Shown piece after piece: positions 27,128-37,322 of a DNA stretch of 64,000 bases. A program made the position numbers and the translations under genes. How positions within the stretch are numbered: position 1 is the first letter of the stretch; every line of letters starts with the position of its first letter. Source of the DNA: Amycolatopsis sp. CA-126428. GTDB taxonomy: Bacteria; Actinomycetota; Actinomycetes; Mycobacteriales; Pseudonocardiaceae. Under the pieces are notes generated by a model. The model made no database searches and had not been told where the DNA came from. It saw only the letters and a program-made list of their open reading frames with translations. The stretch is from the NCBI RefSeq assembly GCF_002904335.1, contig NZ_PPHF01000021.1, positions 1-64,000 of the forward strand, given 5' to 3'.

Positions 27128-27418
27128 TTACCAACGGTCACTCGGACGCCGGGCCAGGCTGCTTGCGAGCCGCAGGATCGCCAGCAGCACGACGGCCCCG
27201 AGGATGGCCACGCCGAAGCTGGGGAAGTCGAAGCCGAAGTCGAACGTCCTCGTCTGGCGGGTCGCGAGCCGGTAGACCAGCCCGCCCAGGGCTGCGCCGA
27301 CGACTCCGACGAGCACGCTGACCAGGCAACCTTGCCGGCGCCGTTCCCGCCCGCCGACGACCAGGTTCGCGACCCAGCCGACGATCGCGCCGAAGATCAC
27401 CCATGCGACGAAACCCAT
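27128..27418 (-). CDS. GlsB/YeaQ/YmgE-type small membrane protein
   Basis: 96-aa membrane protein of the transglycosylase-associated (YeaQ) family, often linked to envelope stress. The N-terminal helix VAWVIFGAIVGWVANLVVGG followed by a basic turn ERRRQGCLVSVLVGVVGAALGG is the family signature; a third helix is at about 68-86. A longer polar insertion (YRLATRQTRTFDFGFDFPSF) precedes that helix. It is divergent from the HTH regulator. Confidence 0.85.
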   Translation of the reverse strand: MGFVAWVIFGAIVGWVANLVVGGRERRRQGCLVSVLVGVVGAALGGLVYRLATRQTRTFDFGFDFPSFGVAILGAVVLLAILRLASSLARRPSDRW

Positions 27419-27455
27419 GGCCGAAGCTTACGGGAGCAGACGTACAAGCGCCATT

Positions 27456-27487
27456 GCGCAAGAGCTGTTGTACAACTACTCTTGTGC
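27456..27487. promoter_or_regulatory. 32-bp palindromic operator upstream of the HTH-MFS operon
   Basis: Centre GTTGTACAAC (27467-27476) is a perfect palindrome; it is flanked by CAAGAG and CTCTTG and further matched bases, giving a 32-bp near-palindrome with three unpaired positions per side. It ends three bases before the regulator ATG, so binding would block the promoter or the first steps of transcription. Autoregulation by the HTH protein is the natural reading. Confidence 0.75.
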
Positions 27488-27490
27488 TTC

Positions 27491-28051
27491 ATGAGCGAGG
27501 ACATCCGGGAAATCCGGGATTCGAAGGTGCTGGCCGCCATGTCGCACCAGCTGCGGCGCCGGCTCCTGGAACTGCTCCACCTCGACGGCCCGGCGACGGC
27601 GTCGATGCTGGCCGCGAAAACCGGCCAGGCGGTCGGCAACGTTAGCCACCACATGAAGGTCCTGGCCGCCGCGAAGCTGGTCGAGGTGGCCCCGGAACTG
27701 GCCCGTGACCAGCGGGAACGCTGGTGGAGGCGCAGTGCGAAGGTACTGCGGTGGGCCGCGGGCGACTTCCCCGGCGACCCGGTCGCCGAAGCCGCCGAGG
27801 TCCTCGTGCTCGACCACCAGACGGCGGTCGCCCGCGACTGGATCGCGAACCGCGAGACCTACCCCGAGGAGTGGCGCGGTGCGCCCTTCAGCATCGACAC
27901 GTGGGTCCGGCTGTCCAAGGACGAGCTCGACGAGCTGAACGAGCGGATCTTCCTCCTGATCAGCGAGTTCGAGAACCGCACCGAACCCGGTGACGGCGTC
28001 GAGCGCCGCCCGGTCTTCTTCGCCGCCCGAGCGTCGCTGGGCCAGCCGTGA
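27491..28051 (+). CDS. ArsR-type winged-helix regulator
   Basis: 186-aa regulator with an N-terminal ArsR/SmtB-like winged helix (about 5-90: VLAAMSHQLRRRLLELLHLDGPATASMLAAKTGQ, then VGNVSHHMKVLAAAKLVEV) and a C-terminal helical domain seen in HTH_20-type actinobacterial regulators. No metal-binding Cys cluster is visible, so the effector is likely an organic compound. Start is the ATG at 27491, directly after the 32-bp operator. The MFS gene starts inside its stop (GTGA), forming a regulator-exporter operon. Confidence 0.9.
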   Translation: MSEDIREIRDSKVLAAMSHQLRRRLLELLHLDGPATASMLAAKTGQAVGNVSHHMKVLAAAKLVEVAPELARDQRERWWRRSAKVLRWAAGDFPGDPVAEAAEVLVLDHQTAVARDWIANRETYPEEWRGAPFSIDTWVRLSKDELDELNERIFLLISEFENRTEPGDGVERRPVFFAARASLGQP

Positions 28052-29301
28052 AGGGGCTCTGGGGGAACAGGGACTTCCGGCTGCTCTGGACCGGCGAGAC
28101 CACCAGCATGCTCGGCAGCATGGTCGCGAGCACGGCGTTGCCGCTGGTCGCGGTGGTCACGCTGCAGGCGAGCACCTTCCAGGTCGCGCTGCTGACGGCG
28201 GCGGCCTGGCTGCCGTGGCTGGTGATCGGCCTGCCGGCCGGTGCCTGGGTCGACCGGCTGCCGAAGCGGCCGGTGATGCTGGTCTGCAACACGGCCTCGA
28301 TGGCCATCTTCGGCAGCGTCCCGCTCGCGGCGGCCGCCGGGGTGCTGGCCATGCCCTACCTGCTGGGCGCCGCCCTGCTCGGCGGGGTCGCGAAGGTCTT
28401 CTTCACCCTCGCCTACCGCGCTTACCTCCCGGTTCTCGTCGGTGACGGCGAACTGCTCGAAGGCAACGCGAAGCTGCAGGGCAGCGAGTCCGCGACCCAG
28501 GTCGCCGGGCCCGGCCTGGCCGGGCTGCTGGCCCAGGCGTTCGGCCCGGTCAGCGGCATCCTGGCCGACGCGGTCAGCTTCGGCGTCTCGGTCCTGTGCG
28601 TCCGGGCGATCCGGGCACGCGAAGTCCTCGTCCCGGCCGAACGCTCGCCGCTGCGCAGCCAGATCGCCGAGGGACTCCGGTTCGTCGTGCGCGACCGGTA
28701 CCTGCGGTCGCTGATGACCTTCGGCGCCGTCTCGAACCTCGCGCTCACCGGCTACAGCGCCATCCAGATCGTGTTCCTGTCCCGGACACTGGGCGCCGCG
28801 CCCGGTCTCGTGGGCCTGGCCCTGGCGCTGGGCGCGTCCGGCGGGGTGCTCGGCGCGGCCGTGGCCGGCCGGCTCGCCGCGCGCTTCGGTGCCGTGCGCG
28901 CGTGGCTGCTGTGCGAGGCCTTCGCGGCACCGATGCTGGTGCTCGGGCCGCTGAGCGGACCCGGCTGGGGCCTGACGCCGTTCGTGCTCGCGCTGTTCGG
29001 CGTGTGCGCGGGCGTGGTCGCCGGCAACGTCCTGGTCACCACGTTCCGGCAGCAGTACTGCCCGCCCGAGCTGATCAGCCGGGTCAACTCCAGCATGTCG
29101 ATCGTCAACTACGGGTCGATCCCGCTGGCCGGTGTCCTCGGCGGCGTGCTGGGCGAGGCGATCGGTCTCCGCGAGACGCTTTGGGTCGCCGCGGGAGTTT
29201 CGATCCTCGCGTTGCCGCTGCTCGCGCCCTACCGGAAGCTGCGGGACTTCCCGGTCAGAGCAGCAGGACGTCCACCTCTTCCCCAACCGCTGCCGTCGTG
29301 A
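28048..29301 (+). CDS. MFS transporter (12-helix efflux pump, MFS_3-like)
   Basis: 417-aa permease with about 12 hydrophobic helices, similar in pattern to the enterobactin/macrolide-type MFS_3 exporters; GLPAGAWVDRLPKRPVM serves as motif A. Its GTG start overlaps the regulator stop by 4 bp, so expression is tied to the ArsR-type regulator and its palindromic operator, which suggests an inducible drug or metabolite efflux pump. The last 47 bp overlap the 3' end of moeA on the other strand. Confidence 0.9.
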   Translation: MKGLWGNRDFRLLWTGETTSMLGSMVASTALPLVAVVTLQASTFQVALLTAAAWLPWLVIGLPAGAWVDRLPKRPVMLVCNTASMAIFGSVPLAAAAGVLAMPYLLGAALLGGVAKVFFTLAYRAYLPVLVGDGELLEGNAKLQGSESATQVAGPGLAGLLAQAFGPVSGILADAVSFGVSVLCVRAIRAREVLVPAERSPLRSQIAEGLRFVVRDRYLRSLMTFGAVSNLALTGYSAIQIVFLSRTLGAAPGLVGLALALGASGGVLGAAVAGRLAARFGAVRAWLLCEAFAAPMLVLGPLSGPGWGLTPFVLALFGVCAGVVAGNVLVTTFRQQYCPPELISRVNSSMSIVNYGSIPLAGVLGGVLGEAIGLRETLWVAAGVSILALPLLAPYRKLRDFPVRAAGRPPLPQPLPS

Positions 29302-30448
29302 CGTCTTCGGGCAGCACGATCAGGCAGTTGGCCTGCGTGAACGCGGCCAGCAGGTGCGAGCCGGGGCCGCCGCGTGGTCCGACGACCCCGGTGACCTCCC
29401 GGTCGGACGGCGTGAACACGCCCCGGCGGTACTGGCGGCGCCCGGCCGGCGAGCTCATCGCCTCGGTCAGCCGGGCGCGCACCCGCCGCCGCGAGACGTC
29501 GGTGTGGCCCAGCGCCGCCAGGATCGCCGGGCGCAGGAACGCCTCGAACGACACCAGCACGCTCACCGGGTTGCCGGGCAGCGCCACCACGGGCACGCCG
29601 TGCCAGCGCCCGCTGCCCTGCGGCCCGCCGGGCTGCATCGCGATCTTCGCGAACTCGACGCCCTGGCCGGTCAGTGCGTCCTTCACCACTTCATACGCGC
29701 CCGCGCTGACGCCACCGGAGGTGACCAGCAGGTCGGCTCCGGCCAGCTTCGGCTCGATGACCTTCCGGAACTCCTCGACGTCGTCGACGACGCTGCGGAC
29801 GACCTCCACCTCGCAGCCGAGGTCGCGGATCGCCGCGGCGAGCATCACGCTGTTGGACTCGTAGATCTGGCCGTGGCGCAGCGGGGCGGGCGCGTCGATC
29901 AGCTCGGTGCCGGTCGAGGCCACCAGCACCCTCAGCGGCCGGTGCACCTTCACCTCGGCGAGGCCGACCGCGGCCGCGAGACCCAGCTGGGAGTGGCCCA
30001 GCACGGTTCCCGCGTGCAGGGCGACGTCGCCGGCGACGACGTCCTCGCCGATGTGCCGGATGTGCGCGCCTTCGCGGGCGGCGGCCGAGAACGTCACCGT
30101 TTCGGTGCCGCCGTAGGAGTCCTCGACCATCACGACGGCGTCCGCGCCGGGCGGCAGCGGGGCGCCGGTCATGATCCGGTGCGCGGTGCCGGGTTCCAGG
30201 GGCCGGACGTCGACCCGGCCCGCCGGGATGTCGTCGGCGACCGGCAAGGTCACCGGAGCCGTTTCGACATCGGCGGCGCGGACCGCGTAGCCGTCCATCG
30301 CGGAGTTGTCGAAGGGCGGCAGCGAGACGCCGGCGCGCACGTCCTCGGCCAGGACGAGCCCGGCCGCGGCGGCGAGGGGCAGGGTGGTCGCGGAGGCCGT
30401 GCCGAGGAGCCCGGCAACGCGGTCGCGGTAGTCGTCGACGGAGATCAC
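29255..30448 (-). CDS. moeA: Molybdopterin molybdenumtransferase MoeA
   Basis: 397-aa enzyme that inserts molybdate into adenylylated molybdopterin. Family segments are PPFDNSAMDGYAVR, HRIMTGAPLPPGADAVVMVE, VASTGTEL, SGGVSAGAYEVVK and VVALPGNPVS, covering the four MoeA domains. GTG start chosen eight bases after GGAGG; an in-frame codon 57 bp upstream lacks a site. The 3' end overlaps the convergent MFS gene by 47 bp. No other cofactor genes are adjacent. Confidence 0.93.
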   Translation of the reverse strand: MISVDDYRDRVAGLLGTASATTLPLAAAAGLVLAEDVRAGVSLPPFDNSAMDGYAVRAADVETAPVTLPVADDIPAGRVDVRPLEPGTAHRIMTGAPLPPGADAVVMVEDSYGGTETVTFSAAAREGAHIRHIGEDVVAGDVALHAGTVLGHSQLGLAAAVGLAEVKVHRPLRVLVASTGTELIDAPAPLRHGQIYESNSVMLAAAIRDLGCEVEVVRSVVDDVEEFRKVIEPKLAGADLLVTSGGVSAGAYEVVKDALTGQGVEFAKIAMQPGGPQGSGRWHGVPVVALPGNPVSVLVSFEAFLRPAILAALGHTDVSRRRVRARLTEAMSSPAGRRQYRRGVFTPSDREVTGVVGPRGGPGSHLLAAFTQANCLIVLPEDVTTAAVGEEVDVLLL

Positions 30449-30522
30449 CGGACCATCCTCCACCCCAGGAGGGGGCGTGCAAGACTCTGCGTCGTTCGAG
30501 AGCACGCCTCAGGGGAGCACGC

Positions 30523-31200
30523 ATGCAGGTCGGAATCCGTCAACAGCCTTCGTTCGCCGTCGCCCGGCTGATGCTGGCGCCCGGCGAGCCGTGCCAGGTC
30601 GAGTCCGGCGCGATGATGGCCACCAGCTACGGCGTGCAGGTGCAGTCGCAGGCGCAGGGCGGGATCATGAAGGGCCTCGGCCGCGCGTTCCTCTCCGGCG
30701 AGTCCTTCTTCATCTCCACCTTCACCGCCCCGCCGAACGGCGGCTGGGTCGACGTCGCCGCCAACCTGCCCGGCGACATCCAGGTGATCACCCTCGACGG
30801 CCGCACCGGCTGGGCCGTCACCCGCGGCTGCTGGCTCGCCTCGTCGCACGGCGTGCAGACCGAGACCAAGTGGGGCGGGATGAAGAACCTGATGGGCGGC
30901 GAGGGCGGGTTTTTGACGCACGCCACCGGACAGGGCCAGCTGCTCGTCAGCTGCTACGGCGCGGTCGAGACCATCACGCTCCAGCAGGGCGAGATGGTGA
31001 CCATCGACACCGGGCACGTCGTCGCGTACGCCGACACCGTGCAGTACCAGATCCGCAAGGTCGCGCAGGGCATCATCCAGTCGATGAAGAGCGGCGAAGG
31101 CCTGGTGTTCGACTTCGTCGGTCCCGGCCAGATCATGACGCAGACGCGCAACCCGTCCGCGCTGGTCGGCTGGATCGTCTCCCACGTCCCGTCACGCTGA
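30523..31200 (+). CDS. AIM24/TIGR00266 family protein, copy 1
   Basis: 225-aa beta-rich protein of the AIM24 (TIGR00266) family, whose biochemical role is unclear. Family marks are ESGAMMATSYGVQVQSQAQG, the glycine-rich GLGRAFLSGESFFISTF and LPGDIQVITLDG. It has no signal peptide or membrane segment. ATG start after GGGGAG. The next gene is a shorter, divergent copy starting inside this stop codon (TGATG), so the two are translated together. Confidence 0.85.
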   Translation: MQVGIRQQPSFAVARLMLAPGEPCQVESGAMMATSYGVQVQSQAQGGIMKGLGRAFLSGESFFISTFTAPPNGGWVDVAANLPGDIQVITLDGRTGWAVTRGCWLASSHGVQTETKWGGMKNLMGGEGGFLTHATGQGQLLVSCYGAVETITLQQGEMVTIDTGHVVAYADTVQYQIRKVAQGIIQSMKSGEGLVFDFVGPGQIMTQTRNPSALVGWIVSHVPSR

Positions 31201-31823
31201 TGCGCGTCCAGACCCGGCACACGCCCGCGTTCGGCGTCGCCCGCGTTCTGCTCGAACCGGGCGAGGCCGTGCGGGCCGCGCCGGAAACCTTGCTCGCCAG
31301 CCGGTTCGGGGTCACCGAGACGCCGGCGGGCCGCGGTGGCGTCCGCGCGGGCAAGAGCACGACGGTCCTCTACACCGCGCCGTCCGACGGCGGCTGGATC
31401 GACTTCGCGCCGCTGCGCCCCGGCGACGTCTACCCGCTCGACGTGAGCGGTGGCACGGGCTGGTCGGTCCACCGCGAAGCGGTGCTGGTGCGACCTTCGT
31501 CGGTTCGTCACGACACCGGGTGGGTGCCGCTGCAGCAGCTTTTCGGCGCCGATTCGGGATTCCTCGAGCACTACAGCGGGACCGGGCCGCTCGTGCTGGC
31601 CGCGCCCGGCCCGGTGGATGCGTTCGAGCTCGGCCAGGGCGAGCTGGTCACGGTCCGGCCCGACTACCTGCTGGCCTACCCGGACTCCGTCCAGTGCCGG
31701 TTGCGGGCCCTCGATCCGGGCGGCTCGCAGTCGCTGCGCACCGGCGAAGGGCTCGCGATCGACTTCGCGGGTCCCGGGACGGTGCTCGTGCACGCGCGGA
31801 ACCGGCGCCTTTCGGGTTCGTGA
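31200..31823 (+). CDS. AIM24 family protein, copy 2
   Basis: 207-aa protein homologous along its length to the preceding AIM24-like gene (RHTPAFGVARVLLEPGEAV against RQQPSFAVARLMLAPGEPC; QSLRTGEGLAIDFAGPGTVL against QSMKSGEGLVFDFVGPGQIM). It has lost the glycine-rich GGIMKGLGR segment, so it has probably diverged in role after tandem duplication. Start codon overlaps the upstream stop by one base. A hetero-oligomer of the two is possible. Confidence 0.8.
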   Translation: MRVQTRHTPAFGVARVLLEPGEAVRAAPETLLASRFGVTETPAGRGGVRAGKSTTVLYTAPSDGGWIDFAPLRPGDVYPLDVSGGTGWSVHREAVLVRPSSVRHDTGWVPLQQLFGADSGFLEHYSGTGPLVLAAPGPVDAFELGQGELVTVRPDYLLAYPDSVQCRLRALDPGGSQSLRTGEGLAIDFAGPGTVLVHARNRRLSGS

Positions 31824-31883
31824 TCTTCGGACGAATTGCCCATTGCCGAGGGGAATAATTCCGGTAGCGTGATTGGCACTCCG

Positions 31884-31909
31884 CCGCTGGCATCCGCTCG
31901 GGCCAGCGG
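31884..31909 (+). promoter_or_regulatory. Hairpin in the 5' leader of the cold-shock gene
   Basis: CCGCTGGC and GCCAGCGG form a perfect 8-bp stem with a 10-nt loop, ending 25 bp before the csp GTG. It may be a terminator for the AIM24 genes or a temperature-responsive leader stem; I cannot tell which. Confidence 0.4.
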
Positions 31910-31934
31910 ATCCTTTGTGCTGAGGGAGGGCGCC

Positions 31935-32141
31935 GTGGCTGTCGGCACCGTCAAATGGTTCAACTCGGAAAAGGGCTACGGGTTCATCGAATCCACGGAG
32001 GGGCCGGACGTGTTCGTCCACTATTCGGCCATCCAGTCCGAAGGATTCCGCACTCTGGACGAAGGCGATCGCGTCGAGTTCGAAGTGCAGTCGGGCCGCG
32101 ATGGTCGTAGCCAGGCAGCCGACGTGCGCAAGGTTTCGTAA
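31935..32141 (+). CDS. csp: Cold-shock-domain protein
   Basis: 68-aa single cold-shock domain (OB fold) that binds single-stranded RNA or DNA. RNP1 is KGYGFIE and RNP2 is [20 protein letters not shown] at the N-terminus is diagnostic. GTG start placed just after GAGGGAGGG; a longer in-frame reading to 31836 adds non-homologous residues. It is monocistronic, with a leader of about 110 bp containing a hairpin. Confidence 0.95.
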   Translation: MAVGTVKWFNSEKGYGFIESTEGPDVFVHYSAIQSEGFRTLDEGDRVEFEVQSGRDGRSQAADVRKVS

Positions 32142-32207
32142 CACGGCCGCTCCAGCTGATCGGTGAACCCCCGGCAGACGCCGAACCAGGGGCGTTAGGC
32201 TGCGGGC

Positions 32208-33695
32208 GTGACAGGCGATGTGTCGGGGGACCTCACCGGTCGCCGGCTGGGCAACTACCGCATCGACGGGGTGCTCGGCAAGGGCGGCATGAGTGTGACC
32301 TACAAGGCCACGGATGTGCGGCTCGGCCGCAAGGTGGCGCTGAAGGTCATCGGTGACCACCTCGGGGCCGACGCCGAGTTCCGCGAGCGGTTCGTCGACG
32401 AGGCGCGCAACACCTCGGCGATCGACCACGCCAACGTCGTGCCGTTGTACGACTTCGGCGAGCTCGACGGCATGCTCTACATCGCCATGCGGATGGTCGA
32501 CGGCGGCGATCTCGCCGGCCTGATCTCCGGCGGCCCGATCGCCCCTTCGCGCACCCTGACGATGCTCGACCAGGTCGCGGACGCACTCGACACACTGCAC
32601 AACCGTGGTCTGGTCCACCTCGACGTCAAGCCGGCGAACGTGCTCGTGACGAAGAAGGAGACCTCGCGCGAGCACGTGTACGTCGCCGACTTCGGGCTGA
32701 CCCGGCGCGGCGCGACCGGGCACCGGACGCGCGGTGGCGACTTCCTCGGCTCTCCCACTTACGCGGCCCCCGAACACCTGCGCGGGGAGCCGCTGGACGG
32801 GCGCACCGACCAGTACGCGCTGACGTGCGTCCTCTACGCCTGCCTCACCGGCCGCCCGCCGTTCAAGGGTGACGTCCCGACGGTGATCAAGGGGCACCTC
32901 AACGGCGAGCCGCCCGCGATCTCCCGCGCCGTCTCGCTGCCGCCGGCGATCGACGAGGTGATCCGGCGCGGCATGGCCAAGAACCCCGCCGACCGCTACG
33001 CCAGCTGCGTCGAGATGATCGCGGCCGCGCGCCGCGCGCTCGGCCCGCTGGCGGCGTCGGACACCCCGCCGGGCCCGCCGGGCTCCCATTCGGGCGGAAT
33101 CCCCGCGCCGCAGCGTCCTGGTCAGGTACAACAGGGGCCGCACCAGAACAGCGCAGCGCAGGGAGAGGGGGCCCCCGTGCACCCGTACGGAGGACAGCAG
33201 CAGCCCGGCTACGGCCAGGGGCCCGGACCGCAGGGGCCCCCGGGGCCGCCCGGTCCGCCGCCGCAGGGACCCCCGCCCGGGTACGGCTACCCCCAGCAGC
33301 AGGGCCCGCCGCCCGGGATGCCGCCGCAGGGCCCGCCCCCCGGTTACGGCTACCCGCAGCAGCCGGGCATGCACCCGCAGGGTCCGCCGCCCGGCTACGG
33401 CCCGCCCGGCGACCCGATGCGGCTGCGCCCGCCCCTGCCCGCCGGCGGCGCGGGTGCGTTCCACCAGCCGAAGAGCAGCGGCGGCAAGAAGTGGATCTTC
33501 CTCGTGCTGGGCCTGGTGGTCGTGGCCGGCCTGGTCATCGGCGCGATCTTCCTCTTCGGCGACAACGGCGGCGGGGGTGGCGGCAGCCAGACGACGGCGC
33601 CGAACATCCCGGTCGGCCCGGGTGACTCGCAGGCCAACCCGACGTCGTCGCTGAACGCCCCTCCGACGTCGATCAGCATCAAGCCGGGCAACTGA
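32208..33695 (+). CDS. Transmembrane Ser/Thr protein kinase (PknB-like)
   Basis: 495-aa receptor-type kinase. The kinase domain (about 16-275) has the G-loop [15 protein letters not shown] lysine Lys46 (VALKVI), catalytic loop [10 protein letters not shown] (Leu in place of the usual Arg of HRD), DFG in VADFGL and [11 protein letters not shown] after the activation loop. A proline/glycine/tyrosine-rich linker with repeated [10 protein letters not shown] follows (about 290-420), then one membrane helix (429-450) and a short Ser/Thr/Pro tail outside. There are no PASTA repeats, so any ligand is unknown. The HLD variant resembles kinases that do not need RD-type loop activation. Confidence 0.92.
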   Translation: MTGDVSGDLTGRRLGNYRIDGVLGKGGMSVTYKATDVRLGRKVALKVIGDHLGADAEFRERFVDEARNTSAIDHANVVPLYDFGELDGMLYIAMRMVDGGDLAGLISGGPIAPSRTLTMLDQVADALDTLHNRGLVHLDVKPANVLVTKKETSREHVYVADFGLTRRGATGHRTRGGDFLGSPTYAAPEHLRGEPLDGRTDQYALTCVLYACLTGRPPFKGDVPTVIKGHLNGEPPAISRAVSLPPAIDEVIRRGMAKNPADRYASCVEMIAAARRALGPLAASDTPPGPPGSHSGGIPAPQRPGQVQQGPHQNSAAQGEGAPVHPYGGQQQPGYGQGPGPQGPPGPPGPPPQGPPPGYGYPQQQGPPPGMPPQGPPPGYGYPQQPGMHPQGPPPGYGPPGDPMRLRPPLPAGGAGAFHQPKSSGGKKWIFLVLGLVVVAGLVIGAIFLFGDNGGGGGGSQTTAPNIPVGPGDSQANPTSSLNAPPTSISIKPGN

Positions 33696-33698
33696 TAG

Positions 33699-35546
<1,848 letters not shown>

Positions 35547-35564
35547 TCCACGCGCTTTTCGGGG

Positions 35565-35596
35565 AAGCCCGGTCCGCTTCGGCGGACCGGGCTTTT
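35565..35596 (+). terminator. Intrinsic terminator after groEL
   Basis: AAGCCCGGTCCGC and GCGGACCGGGCTT form a perfect 13-bp stem with the stable TTCG tetraloop, followed by TTTT-type sequence. It stands between groEL and the convergent small membrane protein gene. Confidence 0.93.
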
Positions 35597-35597
35597 C

Positions 35598-35918
35598 TCA
35601 TGGCTTCGTGAAGAACCAGACGGCGTAAGCGCCGACGATCACGACGCCGAGGGCGAGCACGCCGAGGCCCCCGAGCCACGCCGTGCTCTTCTGGTCCGCT
35701 TCCAGCCCGACGACGATCGCGCCGATCCCGGTGAGCATGACCCAGATCGCCAGCCCCGCGGCGGTGTAGAGCACGACCTTGGCGGCCTTGACGCCGTCGG
35801 TGTCGCCGGAGGCCAGCACGCTGTACGCGGCGAAAGCGGTCAACCCCAGCCCCGCGAGCAAGTACAACCCGCCCAAGATCCCCACGACGACCTTGGGGGC
35901 GGTCTTTCCGTGATCCAC
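35598..35918 (-). CDS. Small hypothetical membrane protein (three helices)
   Basis: 106-aa protein with three hydrophobic helices (about 9-35, 46-70 and 80-102) and short polar ends. I do not recognise the family. It uses an ATG start and converges on groEL, the shared terminator lying between. It may be part of the actinobacterial DUF-type small membrane proteins of unknown role. Confidence 0.75.
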   Translation of the reverse strand: MDHGKTAPKVVVGILGGLYLLAGLGLTAFAAYSVLASGDTDGVKAAKVVLYTAAGLAIWVMLTGIGAIVVGLEADQKSTAWLGGLGVLALGVVIVGAYAVWFFTKP

Positions 35919-35988
35919 GAGCGCGAACCCTAACCCCTCGAACGGGATCCGCGTGGTGGTTTTGGGCCACCCGGCCCAACGGCCGCGG

Positions 35989-36028
35989 CCGAACGGCCCG
36001 GACGTCCCCTGGCGTCCGGGCCGTTCGG
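35989..36028 (-). terminator. Hairpin terminator after the PspC-domain gene
   Basis: CCGAACGGCCCGGACG (35989-36004) pairs perfectly over 16 bp with CGTCCGGGCCGTTCGG (36013-36028). It lies about 60 bp past the PspC gene stop on the minus strand; no T-run follows. Confidence 0.7.
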
Positions 36029-36090
36029 TTCATGCACCCCCGGTCTTCCGGCGGGCGCCGGCTCCCCCTGCGAGCCCGCGCCCGCCCGGT

Positions 36091-36306
36091 TCAGGAGCTC
36101 TCTTCGGGCGTCAGAATGGCGGCGGCGATGTAGATCGGAATGGCGATCCCGACCGACAGGAACACGGCGGCGACCATGCCGATGCGCAGGACGCTGGCGT
36201 CGACGCCGAGGTAGGTGGCCCAGCCACCGCAGACACCGGTGAGCATCTTGTCGCTCCGGCTGCGGCGGAGCTGCTTGGTTTCGGGGGTGTACACGCTGTT
36301 CGTCAT
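36091..36306 (-). CDS. PspC-domain protein
   Basis: 71-aa protein made almost entirely of a PspC domain: basic LRRSRSDKMLTGVCGGWATYLGVDASVLRI then a membrane helix (about 40-66). PspC proteins sense or relay envelope stress. This short form lacks any ATPase or C-terminal domain. It is monocistronic, divergent from nothing close; menC ends 77 bp upstream on the same strand. Confidence 0.88.
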   Translation of the reverse strand: MTNSVYTPETKQLRRSRSDKMLTGVCGGWATYLGVDASVLRIGMVAAVFLSVGIAIPIYIAAAILTPEESS

Positions 36307-36383
36307 GGCTCAATGGTGTCGCCCGGGGGTGCTGGCCCACATCGGGAACGGCCCGGAGCCCGACCCTGAACTTGCCCTCGGGG

Positions 36384-37313
36384 TCAGGCGAGCGAGCGCA
36401 CCCGGCTCAGCCGGGCTTCCCAGGCGGCGGCCACCTCGGGCGGCGCCGCGAAAGCCCTCACTGGTTCCGGGGCGGTCCGCGGTACCGGCAGGTATCCGTC
36501 CACAGGGGACAGTGACTCCGCGCAGACGTCCCCTTCCAGCAACGAAAGCGTCCCGAGTCCACAAGCGAACTCCAGCGACGGCAGCGCGCCGGCCAGGGCC
36601 AGGCCCGCCGCCAGGCCCACGCTCGTCTCCACCGCCGACGACACCACGCACGGCAGCCCGCTCGCCTCGGCGACCTCCAGCGCCCGCCGGACGCCGCCGA
36701 GGGGGGCGACCTTCAGGACCGCGATGTCCGCCGCTCCGGCGACCGCCACCTTCAGCGGGTCCTCCGCGCGGCGGATCGACTCGTCCGCGGCGATCCGGAC
36801 GTCCACCCGGCGCCGGACCGCCGCCAGGTCCTCGATCGACGGGCACGGCTGCTCCGCGTACTCCAGCCCGCCCGCCGCCTTGTCGAGGTCCGCGATCGCG
36901 CGCACCGCCGTGTCGACGTCCCACGCCATGTTCGCGTCGACGCGGACGGCGCCGTCCGGGCCGAGTGCGTCGCGGACCGCTTCGACCCGCGCGCAGTCGT
37001 CGGCCAGGGAGACGCGCGGGTCGGCGACCTTCACCTTCGCCGTCCGGCAGCCGGACGCGCGGACCAGCTCGTACGCCTTCTCCGGCCCGACCACCGGCAC
37101 CGTCGTGTTCACCTCGACCCGATCGCGGACCGGCGCGGGCCACCCGGCTTCGGTCGCCTCCAGCGCCGCCCGCAGCCACGGCACGCTCTCGGCGTCGGAG
37201 TAGTCGGCGAACGGGCAGAACTCGCCCCAGCCCGCCGGGCCGTGCAGCAGCACGCCCTCACGGACGGTGATGCCGCGGAACCGGGTGCGCAGGGGGATCG
37301 CGTAGACCTTCAT
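36384..37313 (-). CDS. menC: o-Succinylbenzoate synthase MenC
   Basis: 309-aa enolase-superfamily enzyme of menaquinone synthesis that dehydrates SHCHC to o-succinylbenzoate. Catalytic lysine is in TAKVKVAD, metal ligands are in VRVDANMAW, EYAEQPC and IAADESI, and the second lysine in AVLKVAPLGG. Length and N-terminal capping domain are usual. It lies nine bases downstream of the DUF72 gene on the same strand and is probably co-transcribed with it. Confidence 0.92.
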   Translation of the reverse strand: MKVYAIPLRTRFRGITVREGVLLHGPAGWGEFCPFADYSDAESVPWLRAALEATEAGWPAPVRDRVEVNTTVPVVGPEKAYELVRASGCRTAKVKVADPRVSLADDCARVEAVRDALGPDGAVRVDANMAWDVDTAVRAIADLDKAAGGLEYAEQPCPSIEDLAAVRRRVDVRIAADESIRRAEDPLKVAVAGAADIAVLKVAPLGGVRRALEVAEASGLPCVVSSAVETSVGLAAGLALAGALPSLEFACGLGTLSLLEGDVCAESLSPVDGYLPVPRTAPEPVRAFAAPPEVAAAWEARLSRVRSLA

Positions 37314-37322
37314 CGAGGCCGA

